Positions 25,911-34,252 of a DNA stretch of 64,000 nt are shown here, piece by piece. This DNA is from UQRS01 sp050946935. Lineage in GTDB: Bacteria; Bacillota; Clostridia; Oscillospirales; Acutalibacteraceae. A program made the position numbers and the translations under genes. The notes beneath the pieces were generated by a model, which was given only the letters and a program-made list of their open reading frames with translations, was not told where the DNA came from and ran no database searches. Positions within the stretch are counted from its first letter, which is position 1; each line of letters starts with the position of its first letter. Location of the stretch: contig JBMNVR010000008.1 of assembly GCA_050946935.1 (NCBI GenBank), forward strand, positions 1 to 64,000. Direction: 5' to 3'.

Positions 25911-27659
25911 ATGAACATGGTCAACATCAAAATCAACGGCATGCCCCTCAGCGTACCGGAAAATTACACCATTCTGGAGGCCGCGCGGGAACTCGGGATC
26001 GAGATCCCGACCCTCTGCCATATGAAAAATATGAACGAGATCGGCGCCTGCCGCATCTGCGTGGTGGAGGTCAAAGGCGCCCGTTCTCTGGTCGCCTCCT
26101 GCGTATATCCGGTATCCGAGGGCATGGAGGTCACCACCAACTCTCTGCGGGTGCAGAAAGCCCGTCAGAACACCCTGAAGCTGATTCTTTCCAACCACGA
26201 CCGCAAATGTCTCTCCTGCGTGCGGAGCGGCAGCTGCGAGCTGCAAAAGCTCTGCTATGATTTCGGCATCGACGATGAAACCGAGTTTGACGGTGCCAAT
26301 CCGCGGTTTGAGATCGACTACAGTGCACCGCACATGGTTCGCGACAACAACAAATGTATCCTCTGCCGCCGCTGTGTCGCCGCCTGTAAGGCGCAGCATG
26401 TCGCGGTTATCGGCGCAAACGACCGCGGTTTCGACACCAGCATCGGCTCTCCCTTCGACAAGCCGCTGAATGAGATGGCCTGCATCTCCTGCGGACAGTG
26501 CATCGTCAACTGCCCGACCGGCGCGTTGTATGAAAAGGACGACACTGACAAGGTCTACGCTGCGCTGGCTGACCCGAGTAAGACGGTCATTGTACAGACT
26601 GCGCCCTCCATCCGCGTCACGCTGGGCGAGAGTTTCGGTATGCCGATTGGCAGCATTGTGACCGGCAAGATGGTCGCCGCCCTCCGCCGGCTGGGCTTTG
26701 ACAAGGTTTTTGACACCGATTACTCAGCCGACCTCACCATTATGGAGGAGGCCAACGAGCTGCTCGAGCGGGTGCAAAACGGCGGCGTGCTGCCGATGAT
26801 CACCTCCTGCTCACCCGGCTGGATCCGCTTTTGTGAGCAGTACCATCCCGATATGATTCCCAACCTCTCGACTTGCAAGTCGCCGCAGCAGATGTTCGGT
26901 GCGGTGCTCAAAACCTGGTACGCTGAGCAAAACGGCCTCAAGCCGGAGGATATTGTCAGTGTCGCCATCATGCCCTGCACGGCCAAGAAGTTTGAGGTCG
27001 GGCGGGAGGATCAGAGCGCGGCGGGCGTACCGGACGTCGACATCGCCCTGACCACCCGCGAGCTGGCCCGCATGATCGACCGCGCGCATATCAACTTCAA
27101 TCTCCTCCCGGACGAGGCATTCGACAACCCGTTGGGAGAGGCCTCCGGCGCCGGAGTCATCTTTGGCGCGACCGGCGGCGTGATGGAAGCGGCTCTCCGC
27201 ACCGCGGTGGAAACGCTCGAGGGCAAGCCGCTTGACAACCTTGAATTCACCGCCGTCCGCGGCACCGAGTCGGTCAAGGAAGCCGCCCTCAAGGTGGCCG
27301 GCCTTGACGTCAAGGTCGCCGTCGTCAGCGGGATGGAGGCGGCCAACGACCTCCTGCTCAAGGTGAAAAACGGCGAGGCGGATTACACCTTTATCGAGGT
27401 AATGGGATGCCCCGGCGGCTGTGTGAACGGCGGCGGACAGCCGATTCAGCCCGCCTCAGTCCGCAGCTTTGTCGATCTGAAAGGGCTGCGTGCCGCCGCA
27501 CTGTATGCCGACGACGTCGCCAACCCGGTACGCAAATCACACGAGAACCCGATGATCAAAAAGCTGTATGACGAGTATTTGGAGAAGCCCGGCAGCCATA
27601 AAGCGCACAAGATTCTCCACACCTCCTACGTTGACCGTTCGAAGGATTACATCAAGTAA
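25911..27659 (+). CDS. hndD: [FeFe] hydrogenase catalytic subunit
   Basis: 582 residues from ATG 25911; ATG 25902 is only one base from AAGGAG and less likely. The order is a [2Fe-2S] ferredoxin domain (1-80), a His/Cys [4Fe-4S] site (NHDRKCLSC), two [4Fe-4S] motifs (CILCRRCVAAC, CISCGQCIVNCP), the H-cluster domain and a small-subunit tail (about 535-582). H-cluster motifs are L1 TSCSPGW (Cys300, Ser301), L2 MPCTAKK (Cys356) and L3 GCPGGC (Cys500, Cys504). It makes or consumes H2. The L1 motif carries Ser where CpI-type enzymes have a second Cys. No maturase genes (hydEFG) are in the window. Confidence 0.95.
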   Translation: MNMVNIKINGMPLSVPENYTILEAARELGIEIPTLCHMKNMNEIGACRICVVEVKGARSLVASCVYPVSEGMEVTTNSLRVQKARQNTLKLILSNHDRKCLSCVRSGSCELQKLCYDFGIDDETEFDGANPRFEIDYSAPHMVRDNNKCILCRRCVAACKAQHVAVIGANDRGFDTSIGSPFDKPLNEMACISCGQCIVNCPTGALYEKDDTDKVYAALADPSKTVIVQTAPSIRVTLGESFGMPIGSIVTGKMVAALRRLGFDKVFDTDYSADLTIMEEANELLERVQNGGVLPMITSCSPGWIRFCEQYHPDMIPNLSTCKSPQQMFGAVLKTWYAEQNGLKPEDIVSVAIMPCTAKKFEVGREDQSAAGVPDVDIALTTRELARMIDRAHINFNLLPDEAFDNPLGEASGAGVIFGATGGVMEAALRTAVETLEGKPLDNLEFTAVRGTESVKEAALKVAGLDVKVAVVSGMEAANDLLLKVKNGEADYTFIEVMGCPGGCVNGGGQPIQPASVRSFVDLKGLRAAALYADDVANPVRKSHENPMIKKLYDEYLEKPGSHKAHKILHTSYVDRSKDYIK

Positions 27660-27700
27660 ATTCTCCTTGGTTGCCGTATAGGACAAAGTGTACAGGATTC

Positions 27701-27741
27701 AAAAAGCCGGCCGAACCCCAAAGTGGATCGGCCGGCTTTTT
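27701..27741 (+). terminator. Rho-independent terminator of the hydrogenase operon
   Basis: AAAAAGCCGGCCGA pairs with TCGGCCGGCTTTTT around a 13-base loop, 42 bases past the hndD stop. Confidence 0.85.
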
Positions 27742-27840
27742 ATCCGCACACCTTCGGCCGGCGAGAGCGATGCACCGTCCGCTGCATCTCCAATTGGCTG
27801 ACGGCTGTACCGCTGCGATAAAACTGAATTTCAAAACGGC

Positions 27841-28358
27841 CTCCCCCTCGCCGCCTATATGCGGCAACCGGAGGAGATGCCGACAAAAAATATCCGCCAT
27901 CGGGAATTTCTATCATTCAACCCCGATTTGGCGGATATTTTTATTGCTTCGCAATAAAAAAACACAATTCTAAACGTCCTCCCCCTCACCGTCTATATGC
28001 GGCAACCGGGGGAGATGCCGACAAAAAAATATCCGCCATCGGGAATTTCTATCATTCAGCCCCGATTTGGCGGATATTTTTATTGCTTCGCAATAAAAAA
28101 CACAATTCTAAACGTCCTCCCCCTCGCCGCCTATATGCGGCAACCGGGGGAGATGCCGACAAAAAATATCCGCCATCGGGAATTTCTATCATTCAGCCCC
28201 GATTTGGCGGATATTTTTATTGCTTCGCAATAAAAAAACACAATTCTAAACGTCCTCCCCCTCGCCGCCTATATGCGGCAACCGGGGGGAGATGCCGACA
28301 AAAAATATCCGCCATCGGGAATTTCTATTATTCAGCCCCGATTTGGCGGATATTTTTT
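27841..28358. repeat. Tandem array of a 138-bp hairpin-rich unit (3.75 copies)
   Basis: Copies start at 27841, 27979, 28117 and 28255, exactly 138 bases apart; the last stops after about 104 bases. Each unit has three dyads: CTCCCCC...GGGGGAG around GCCGC/GCGGC; a long stem AAAATATCCGCC...GGCGGATATTTT with inner CGGG/CCCG; and TTTTATTGC/GCAATAAAA. Copies differ at only a few bases. 138 is 46 codons, so open frames run through the array, but they only mirror the repeat. It lies between the hydrogenase operon and rubredoxin (convergent). I do not recognise the family. Confidence 0.9.
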
Positions 28359-28378
28359 ATGTGCAAATGTGCAGACAC

Positions 28379-28540
28379 TTACGCTTCTTCAGAGAACATG
28401 TCTTTGCCTACACCACAGACAGGACACACAAAATCTTCCGGAAGATCCTCCCATTTGGTGCCGGGAGCAATTCCGTTATCCGGATCGCCGACCGCTTCAT
28501 CATACACATATCCACAGACATCGCAAACATATTTTTTCAT
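28379..28540 (-). CDS. Rubredoxin
   Basis: 53 residues beginning MKKYVCDVCGYVYDEAVGDP. The two iron-binding CxxC motifs are CDVCGY and CPVCGV, and the spacing and acidic tail are typical. It is a one-iron electron carrier, in anaerobes often serving oxygen- or superoxide-reducing enzymes. AAAGGAG lies 8 bases before the ATG and a promoter lies upstream. The last copy of the 138-bp repeat lies just beyond its stop and could serve as terminator. Confidence 0.95.
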   Translation of the reverse strand: MKKYVCDVCGYVYDEAVGDPDNGIAPGTKWEDLPEDFVCPVCGVGKDMFSEEA

Positions 28541-28569
28541 ACATAAACTCCTTTCAAGTTTCTAACTCT

Positions 28570-28597
28570 ATTTTACCCTTTTTTACCCATATTGCAA
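28570..28597 (-). promoter_or_regulatory. Sigma-A promoter for rubredoxin
   Basis: On the minus strand TTGCAA (28597-28592), 16-base spacer, TAAAAT (28575-28570), 30 bases before the start. Confidence 0.6.
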
Positions 28598-28599
28598 GA

Positions 28600-28972
28600 G
28601 CTTTACAGCTTGTTACAAAAAGATTTTTTTCCCATCTTTAAACGCCCGAGGCATCATCATCACAAAACGCCGCGATCAACCATTCGCGCAAGGTTATTAT
28701 ACCCACCTTGCTTTGTGAAAGCCACCGCAATAAAATGATAATTTTGTATTTAGCGCATCCGTGGACGGCCACCTTCTTTTCTGATAAAAATACAAAATGT
28801 GTAATTTTCTACTTTCCAAAGTATCGGGATGATTCGAAAAAAACGCTATATTTTCATCTTGGCGCCATTTCGCTGCACCTTATCAAAAGATCATATTTTC
28901 AAGCCAAGGCCACGACACGCGTGTTCCCCCTTGACATCTGGAGAGAGGAGATGTTTTTTAATCTGAAAAACA
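28600..28972. other. Intergenic stretch without a recognised gene
   Basis: AT-rich DNA between rubredoxin and the AbrB-like gene. Short open frames exist, but none has family likeness and a binding site together. A small hairpin ACATCT/AGATGT followed by TTTTTT lies at 28934-28960. Confidence 0.5.
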
Positions 28973-29001
28973 CGCCCCAATCAAAAAAGCTGATCGGGAC
29001 G
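28973..29001 (-). terminator. Rho-independent terminator of the AbrB-like gene
   Basis: On the minus strand a 10-bp stem (CGTCCCGATC with GATTGGGGCG) is followed by TGTTTTTC. Confidence 0.65.
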
Positions 29002-29028
29002 TTCTGATTTATCATTTTTAAAAAGCAT

Positions 29029-29442
29029 TTATTTCTGAAACTCTTCAAACAGTTTCTTTGCGCAAGAGGCGCAAACAAATTGTTTTTTGAACTGAGACCG
29101 GCAACTTTTCCCACAAAATACACAACCGGGGTCATGTTTTTTTAATATAATACGTGCATCTTCAATATATATATCCAACGCATCCACATCATCCACTATA
29201 TTAAAAGTCTTTCGTATGCCTTTGGGAATCACGACACGACCCTGACGGTCAATGGTACGGGGAATGCCCATACCGCTTTCTAAATTTGTCGGATTGAACT
29301 TTCGAAGTACGATCGCACCATCTTCGGAAAAAAATTCAAATTTATCAACACCATCTGTCATATGAAAAAAATCACGAATCTCTTTCGGTATAACTACTCG
29401 GCCAAGTTCATCAACATTACAATTTATGCCGATATGTTTCAT
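29029..29442 (-). CDS. Tandem AbrB/SpoVT-domain regulator with C-terminal zinc ribbon
   Basis: 137 residues. Two swapped-hairpin AbrB domains follow one another: DELGRVVIPKEIRDFF (about 11-26) and DRQGRVVIPKGIRKTF (about 64-79). The C-terminus is a Cys-rich knuckle, CVFCGKSC...CASCAKK (about 109-132), seen in clostridial AbrB proteins that bind zinc. Usual AbrB proteins have one domain and dimerise, so this looks like a fused pair. It probably controls a transition-state or stress regulon. Its promoter carries two 13-bp direct repeats that may be its own operator. AT content is higher than in neighbours. Confidence 0.85.
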   Translation of the reverse strand: MKHIGINCNVDELGRVVIPKEIRDFFHMTDGVDKFEFFSEDGAIVLRKFNPTNLESGMGIPRTIDRQGRVVIPKGIRKTFNIVDDVDALDIYIEDARIILKKHDPGCVFCGKSCRSQFKKQFVCASCAKKLFEEFQK

Positions 29443-29510
29443 ATTCTCCTCCTTTGCAGGATAATCTTTTCAATATATACACGAAACCGCAAACTTTGAT
29501 AGTTTAATTT

Positions 29511-29551
29511 ATTATATCACCATAAAATGTAATATCAACCATAAAATGTAA
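29511..29551 (-). promoter_or_regulatory. Promoter of the AbrB-like gene with 13-bp direct repeats
   Basis: On the minus strand TTGATA (29538-29533), 16-base spacer, TATAAT (29516-29511). The sequence CCATAAAATGTAA occurs at 29520-29532 (the spacer) and at 29539-29551 (just upstream of -35), 19 bases apart. Confidence 0.6.
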
Positions 29552-29641
29552 AAAATAAAATAAGAATTGGAATTTAAGCAAAAAACTGATAATACTTTTC
29601 TCGGCTTACAGCAACATATAAATACAGTTAAATAAATTGAA

Positions 29642-29845
29642 CTATTTAAAATTAAAGCGTTTCAATGTGAAAAAACGATTATAAACCAGAACATATACGG
29701 CATTAACCAAAAGATATACAGTATACTTTTCCTCATTCTTTATGAAGATAGGTGTAGCAAGAACCGCCCCTATTCCACCGCAGATTCCGGCAAATGACTG
29801 GCCGGAAGCTGCGAAAAAACAAACCCGGATATTTCTTATTCCATA
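29642..29845 (-). pseudogene. C-terminal remnant of a membrane protein
   Basis: An open frame ends at 29642-29644 and reads through PLAYGIRN, FFAASGQSFAGICGGIG, AVLATPIF, a charged turn KNEEKY and then YLLVNAVYVLVYNRFF. Two hydrophobic helices joined by a charged loop look like the end of a multi-helix transporter. It has no start or ribosome binding site and lies downstream of the 29915 gene. I read it as the tail of a deleted transporter; family undecided. Confidence 0.4.
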
Positions 29846-29848
29846 TGC

Positions 29849-29878
29849 AAGGGGCAGACGGTAACCCGCCTGCCCCTT
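29849..29878 (-). terminator. Hairpin after the F5/8C-LGFP gene
   Basis: AAGGGGCAG pairs with CTGCCCCTT with inner CGG/CCG, 37 bases past the stop; no T-run follows. Confidence 0.5.
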
Positions 29879-29914
29879 GGGATTTATAATCCATTTACAG
29901 AAGGTGAGACATTC

Positions 29915-32900
29915 TTACTCTGCAATCGTAGCAACAACCTCATCCACCGTGCTGAGTACAATGAAGGTCTTTCCATCGAATTCATACTCCAGGTAGAACA
30001 TAGCGGCACGGGTCTTCTCCGCCACAACGTTCTTCAGCCGGAAACCGAAGTTGGTATAAATATCAATGTTATCACCCTCGGCAAAAATCTTCTGACGGAT
30101 CTCATCCGCGGAAGCATTTTTGTAATCAGCCAGGGTTTCTCCCTCCATAGCGTAGTACACGCCATAGGATTTGAATTTAATACCCGAAGCATTGATGTCT
30201 TCGATCGAAGTGCTGCTGCCAATCACGATGTTTGCATTCCATGTGATGTCATATCTGCCTTCCATGGCAGAAGAAGCGGTCACCATACCAGTGCTGATTG
30301 TGATGTCCATCTCTACCGCACGGTTGACCAGGTTTGCAACAGCTTGGTTGATCGCAGCGGCATAACCGTCGACAATCGCCTGGTCAATCTTCTTCAGACC
30401 GAGAACAACCGCATTTTGCGCATCCTTTACAGCCTGTACGCTGGCGGTGGTGTAAACGTCATTGTCAATGTCGGCCGGGATCGCAGCGATCGCGGCATCC
30501 ACCAAAGAATAATCCGCGTCATCCACCACAAGACCATCAGCATTCAGCTTGCCATACTGGAAGAGAATCTCGGTTTCCGAAACGGAGACCAGATCGCCGA
30601 CTCCAGCTCTTTCCGCATCCGAAGCGTTGGCAAAAGCTTCCGCCAGATCGCCGGTGACCGTGTAGTAGGATGCCTCCATCTTGGTAGCATAATCATCCTG
30701 ATCGGCAACGGTTACATCCGGTGCAGCAGAAATCTGATCCACGGTAGTGAAAATGTACGCATTGCCCTGCGGCCCGACATAGTGCTGATAACGGGTATTG
30801 CCGCTCGCGGCAGCCCATTCGCTCTGCGGGAGGCCAAGCGTCAGGCCGTCCCAACGGTTATCCTGACTGTACTTCGCATACGCATAGCGGAAGATGTTCT
30901 TATTGGTCTCGGTATCGTTTGCTCTTTCTTCCGGATGAACAGCAGATTTGTTGGTGGCCGGAACATCTGCGGAACTGGACGGCTCTACAGAATCGTAGGA
31001 ACGGGTGTCATCCCACATAACCTGATAGGTTTTCCCATCCATCTTGAAATACTCGCCGACAGCCAGCGCGCCCTCAAAAGCATAATTCTGGGCAAAGGTG
31101 GTATCGACACTGAAAGCAATGCCCGGGAACGGAGCGACCGCCATCGTATACCTGTTTCTGTAATCCTGCTTGTTATAGTTATCATCGCTCTGCTCGTTCT
31201 TAATATGCCAGAAGCCGTAATTATCGGTCATCCAGGTATCGTAATCAGAGGTGGTATCCCCGTCGATCTTTCTGCCCTGAGCATACTGATACTTTGTAGC
31301 GTCCTCAATCGCCGCGCGGGTCGCCGCCCAGATCTCATCCGAGCAGGTATACACCCAGGCGTTCTTGGTGATTTTGTCATTCGCACCAGGACGATCGGCC
31401 TTGGCCGTCCAGACAAAGGCGTCGATAATCGCCTGGTATTCAGAGCGGGCCTCTGCGATCCGGGCGAAATTGGTAACGCGAGCCTGTGCCTCCGACGACA
31501 GGGCAGCGTAAGTATTCTCCGCAGTCGTAATAACCGCCAGGCTCTTATACGTAATGTTGCTCAGATTGTCATAAATGTAATGGACAAGCTCGATAGCCTC
31601 GGCCGGATCGTTGTCATAAATGTTTTTGAGCGCCGCCTCAGCCCCGGTCAGCTTGGTGGCGTCGACACCGGACTGGGCAGTTTCGCTGATCTCATCAAAG
31701 CTGGCGCGGGCCGCTTCGATCTGCGCCTTATGGAAGGCCTGCACGTCTGCGGCAGCGGGAAGCGCGTCGACGATCGCCTGCACACGAGTGATCGCGGCAG
31801 AATCGCTCTCGGTGAAGCCGTCAGCAGTCAGCGTACCGTTGGCAAAAACAACCTCTGTATCCGAAACAGAGACCAGGTCTCCGGCCTTCTCAAAGAAGCT
31901 GCTCGTATTTCCGATAGCGGCAGCCATATCGCCGTTAATCACATAAGCGGAACCATCCAAAGCCGCCTGGAAAGCGGCACTGGTGGTATTCTCATCCACC
32001 GTAATGGCCAGAACATCCGCCATCAGGTCGGTATTGGTGATGATATAAGCATCTCCATCCGGGCCGTAGAACTTCTGATAATAGGTCTTGGTGCCGGAAG
32101 CGGCAACGTTGCCGTCCGGCGCACCGACAGTCTTGCCCTCCCACTTATGCGCCATGCTGTACTGCGCATAAGCATACATGAAGGAGTAGCCCTCGCCGAT
32201 GGTGGCCTTAACCGTCTCGTCCTCAGTGGAACCGGGACGGAAGCCCCAACGGGTAATGGCCGTACCGCTGTCGCTGCGGCCGTCGCCGTTGGCATTGGCA
32301 TATTCCCTGGTGTCATAGAACTTCATGCCGTTCATATATACCTGATAGGTTTTGCCGTTATACTGGAACGGCTCGCCCAGCGGGCACGGGAAATCCCAAG
32401 TCTCCGCCACATACGGGTCGACCAGGAAGGCCATACCGGCAAACGGAACAGCCGTCATCGAATACGGCGTCCGGTCATGCATCGGGAACGCAACGTTGTC
32501 GTTCGGTCCTTCGTTCAGTTCCAGACGATAAGCGCCGTCCATCCAGGTGGACATGACCGCCCCATCACCTCCAACATAGGTTTTGCCGTTGGTAAACCCA
32601 ACGTTATAGCCGTTGTAGTACCACAGCTTGATTTCGTCAACCATGGCCGCCTTGGTGGCTTCCCACTCTTCCTCGGTCTGATTCGGAACCCATTTGGAAG
32701 CGACCTTGCCGTTCTTGCTCCAAATATTAAGATTCAAAGTCAGGCTGAATCCATCCAGAATCGCCTGATAGGCATCTTTGGCATCGCTAAGGATCTGTCC
32801 ATAGGAAGCAAGCGCCGTTTTATCATTTTCGCTCAGCGCGTTCCAGGCCTCTTCAGCGGCAACAATCGCCTTTTCGCTCTTGTAGGTAACCTCACCGATT

Positions 32901-33691
32901 GCTTTGATCGCATCCAGAGCGGCCGTGGCCTTCTCCTTATCCTCTGCGTCGAGGACAAGAATCTGCTTCTCCGCATCGACCAATTTGGCAAGATTCTGCA
33001 CCGAAGCGCTCACGGCGCCCAGCGCATCGGCATCCGCACGGGCAGCTTCGACTGCGGCAACGTCATCCGCCGTGATGACGTCCGGCAGAGCGGCGATGGT
33101 ATTCTCCACCGTGACGATGGCCGAATAATCATAGCCCGAAAGCACCAGCTCGGCAACCTGGAAATGACCCGAGCTTCCACCGGCAAAAGTCGAATACACC
33201 ATCTTATAAAAGCTGTAGGCAGCCGGCGTATCCACACGGAAATCGTCGTCGTAATAGATTTCGGTCTGATTATAAACCTTATAATCCGAAACCGAATCCA
33301 GCACAACCCATTCGCTGCCGTCGACCGAGCCCGAGAGGGTCCAGCCGGTGGGCTGACGATTGTTCCAGGCACCGTCGTCATTGGTACCCATGGTATAGGC
33401 GGTGATCGTAACCGGTTCGGTTGTCTGGAATGCAACGGTCACGCCGGCCTCACCCGGCCAGCCGCCCTCCATCTTTGTTGCTAAATCACTGTCAAACAGT
33501 TTTTCCGGCGCACCAAAGCCGGCAGAATCCAAGCTTGTCAAATCGACTTTACTTACCAGATTATCATAGTAAGTGAGTCTCCCCTCACCCAGTGTGCCGG
33601 AAGCGGCGACAGCCGACAGGGACGCGATCGGCAGCATCGAAACAACCATGCACAAGGCAAGCAAAAGCGCCAGGGATTTTCTTGCTTTCAT
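29915..33691 (-). CDS. Large secreted protein with F5/8-type C and LGFP-like repeat domains
   Basis: 1258 residues from ATG 33691, set by AGGAGG 7 bases upstream; the longer frame adds a non-signal leader. A signal peptide (1-32) is followed by a discoidin-like F5/8C domain (about 33-165) with YKMVYS and FQVAELVLSGY, then alternating helical FIVAR-like segments and two similar modules (about 330-560 and 745-1010). Each module holds NGKTYQV or DGKTYQV, an AYAxYSxxxxWxG motif and YQxxxGPxGxAYIxT, resembling LGFP repeats. The last 150 residues are a beta domain. No catalytic motif, dockerin or LPXTG is visible. It probably binds surface glycans; function unproven. Confidence 0.65.
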   Translation of the reverse strand: MKARKSLALLLALCMVVSMLPIASLSAVAASGTLGEGRLTYYDNLVSKVDLTSLDSAGFGAPEKLFDSDLATKMEGGWPGEAGVTVAFQTTEPVTITAYTMGTNDDGAWNNRQPTGWTLSGSVDGSEWVVLDSVSDYKVYNQTEIYYDDDFRVDTPAAYSFYKMVYSTFAGGSSGHFQVAELVLSGYDYSAIVTVENTIAALPDVITADDVAAVEAARADADALGAVSASVQNLAKLVDAEKQILVLDAEDKEKATAALDAIKAIGEVTYKSEKAIVAAEEAWNALSENDKTALASYGQILSDAKDAYQAILDGFSLTLNLNIWSKNGKVASKWVPNQTEEEWEATKAAMVDEIKLWYYNGYNVGFTNGKTYVGGDGAVMSTWMDGAYRLELNEGPNDNVAFPMHDRTPYSMTAVPFAGMAFLVDPYVAETWDFPCPLGEPFQYNGKTYQVYMNGMKFYDTREYANANGDGRSDSGTAITRWGFRPGSTEDETVKATIGEGYSFMYAYAQYSMAHKWEGKTVGAPDGNVAASGTKTYYQKFYGPDGDAYIITNTDLMADVLAITVDENTTSAAFQAALDGSAYVINGDMAAAIGNTSSFFEKAGDLVSVSDTEVVFANGTLTADGFTESDSAAITRVQAIVDALPAAADVQAFHKAQIEAARASFDEISETAQSGVDATKLTGAEAALKNIYDNDPAEAIELVHYIYDNLSNITYKSLAVITTAENTYAALSSEAQARVTNFARIAEARSEYQAIIDAFVWTAKADRPGANDKITKNAWVYTCSDEIWAATRAAIEDATKYQYAQGRKIDGDTTSDYDTWMTDNYGFWHIKNEQSDDNYNKQDYRNRYTMAVAPFPGIAFSVDTTFAQNYAFEGALAVGEYFKMDGKTYQVMWDDTRSYDSVEPSSSADVPATNKSAVHPEERANDTETNKNIFRYAYAKYSQDNRWDGLTLGLPQSEWAAASGNTRYQHYVGPQGNAYIFTTVDQISAAPDVTVADQDDYATKMEASYYTVTGDLAEAFANASDAERAGVGDLVSVSETEILFQYGKLNADGLVVDDADYSLVDAAIAAIPADIDNDVYTTASVQAVKDAQNAVVLGLKKIDQAIVDGYAAAINQAVANLVNRAVEMDITISTGMVTASSAMEGRYDITWNANIVIGSSTSIEDINASGIKFKSYGVYYAMEGETLADYKNASADEIRQKIFAEGDNIDIYTNFGFRLKNVVAEKTRAAMFYLEYEFDGKTFIVLSTVDEVVATIAE

Positions 33692-33736
33692 ACTGTGTCT
33701 CCTCCTTCTGATTCTGTCCGACCGCACGATCAGGTT

Positions 33737-33750
33737 TTGTAACGTTTCAA
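33737..33750. promoter_or_regulatory. CG-centred palindromic operator
   Basis: TTGTAACGTTTCAA, in the leader of the 29915-33691 gene, 46 bases before the start. It resembles the palindromes near the GH78 and DUF5107 genes. Confidence 0.4.
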
Positions 33751-33797
33751 TACAGCCGAACCAGTTCATATTCATTTTAACATATTATCTAAAAATT

Positions 33798-33826
33798 ACT
33801 ATATGCCATTTTAAGAATTATGAAAA
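33798..33826 (-). promoter_or_regulatory. Sigma-A promoter for the F5/8C-LGFP gene
   Basis: On the minus strand TTTTCA (33826-33821), 17-base spacer, TATAGT (33803-33798). Bases 33827-34125 hold AT-rich DNA with no gene that I can support. Confidence 0.5.
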
Positions 33827-34125
33827 ATGGCAATAATACTTTAAAGTTTTTTGTACGATCCTGACATTTTGAGTGATAATATAGCTCATTTCCCTTTGCA
33901 TTACATTATCGTTATCAAAAATTAAAATTTTAACAAACTTATGTAAACAGCAAACCATATTCATCACAAAGGCCGAAAAAAACTGTGCGATTTATACACT
34001 TGAAAATCGCGGTCTCCCGATCGGACATCCGCATACCGCACGATCAAAACCGTTTCTGCTTTTCTTTTACCGGTTGCACCATTTTCCTCCCTTCCGGAGA
34101 CAAAGGGAATCCGCAAAATCCGGGA

Positions 34126-34175
34126 ACAAAAAGCGCCGAACCAGGTTGCGCCGGCTGCGCGGCCTGGTTCGGCGC
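34126..34175 (-). terminator. Rho-independent terminator of the GH2 gene
   Basis: A 13-bp perfect stem (GCGCCGAACCAGG with CCTGGTTCGGCGC) is followed by TTTTT on the minus strand. Confidence 0.85.
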
Positions 34176-34252
34176 CAATACGCCCGAATATTGCGGGATG
34201 CTTTTTCCGATTTCAGGCGGACGCATTCCCTGCAGAGATCAACGGTGTCCTC

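Noticed and set aside
27841..28358. CRISPR array
   Set aside because: The whole 138-bp unit is repeated, with no short repeats alternating with unique spacers, and no cas genes are present.
27997..28565. Repetitive open frames across the 138-bp array (46-residue protein repeats)
   Set aside because: The period is a multiple of three, so any frame without a stop stays open; the DNA is better explained by paired hairpin arms.
28951..29007. An 18-residue peptide with a good ribosome binding site
   Set aside because: It overlaps the terminator of the AbrB-like gene on the other strand and has no conserved feature.
30344..33484. A 1046-codon open frame antisense to the F5/8C-LGFP gene
   Set aside because: The minus-strand product has a signal peptide, ribosome binding site and recognisable domains; the plus-strand frame has none.
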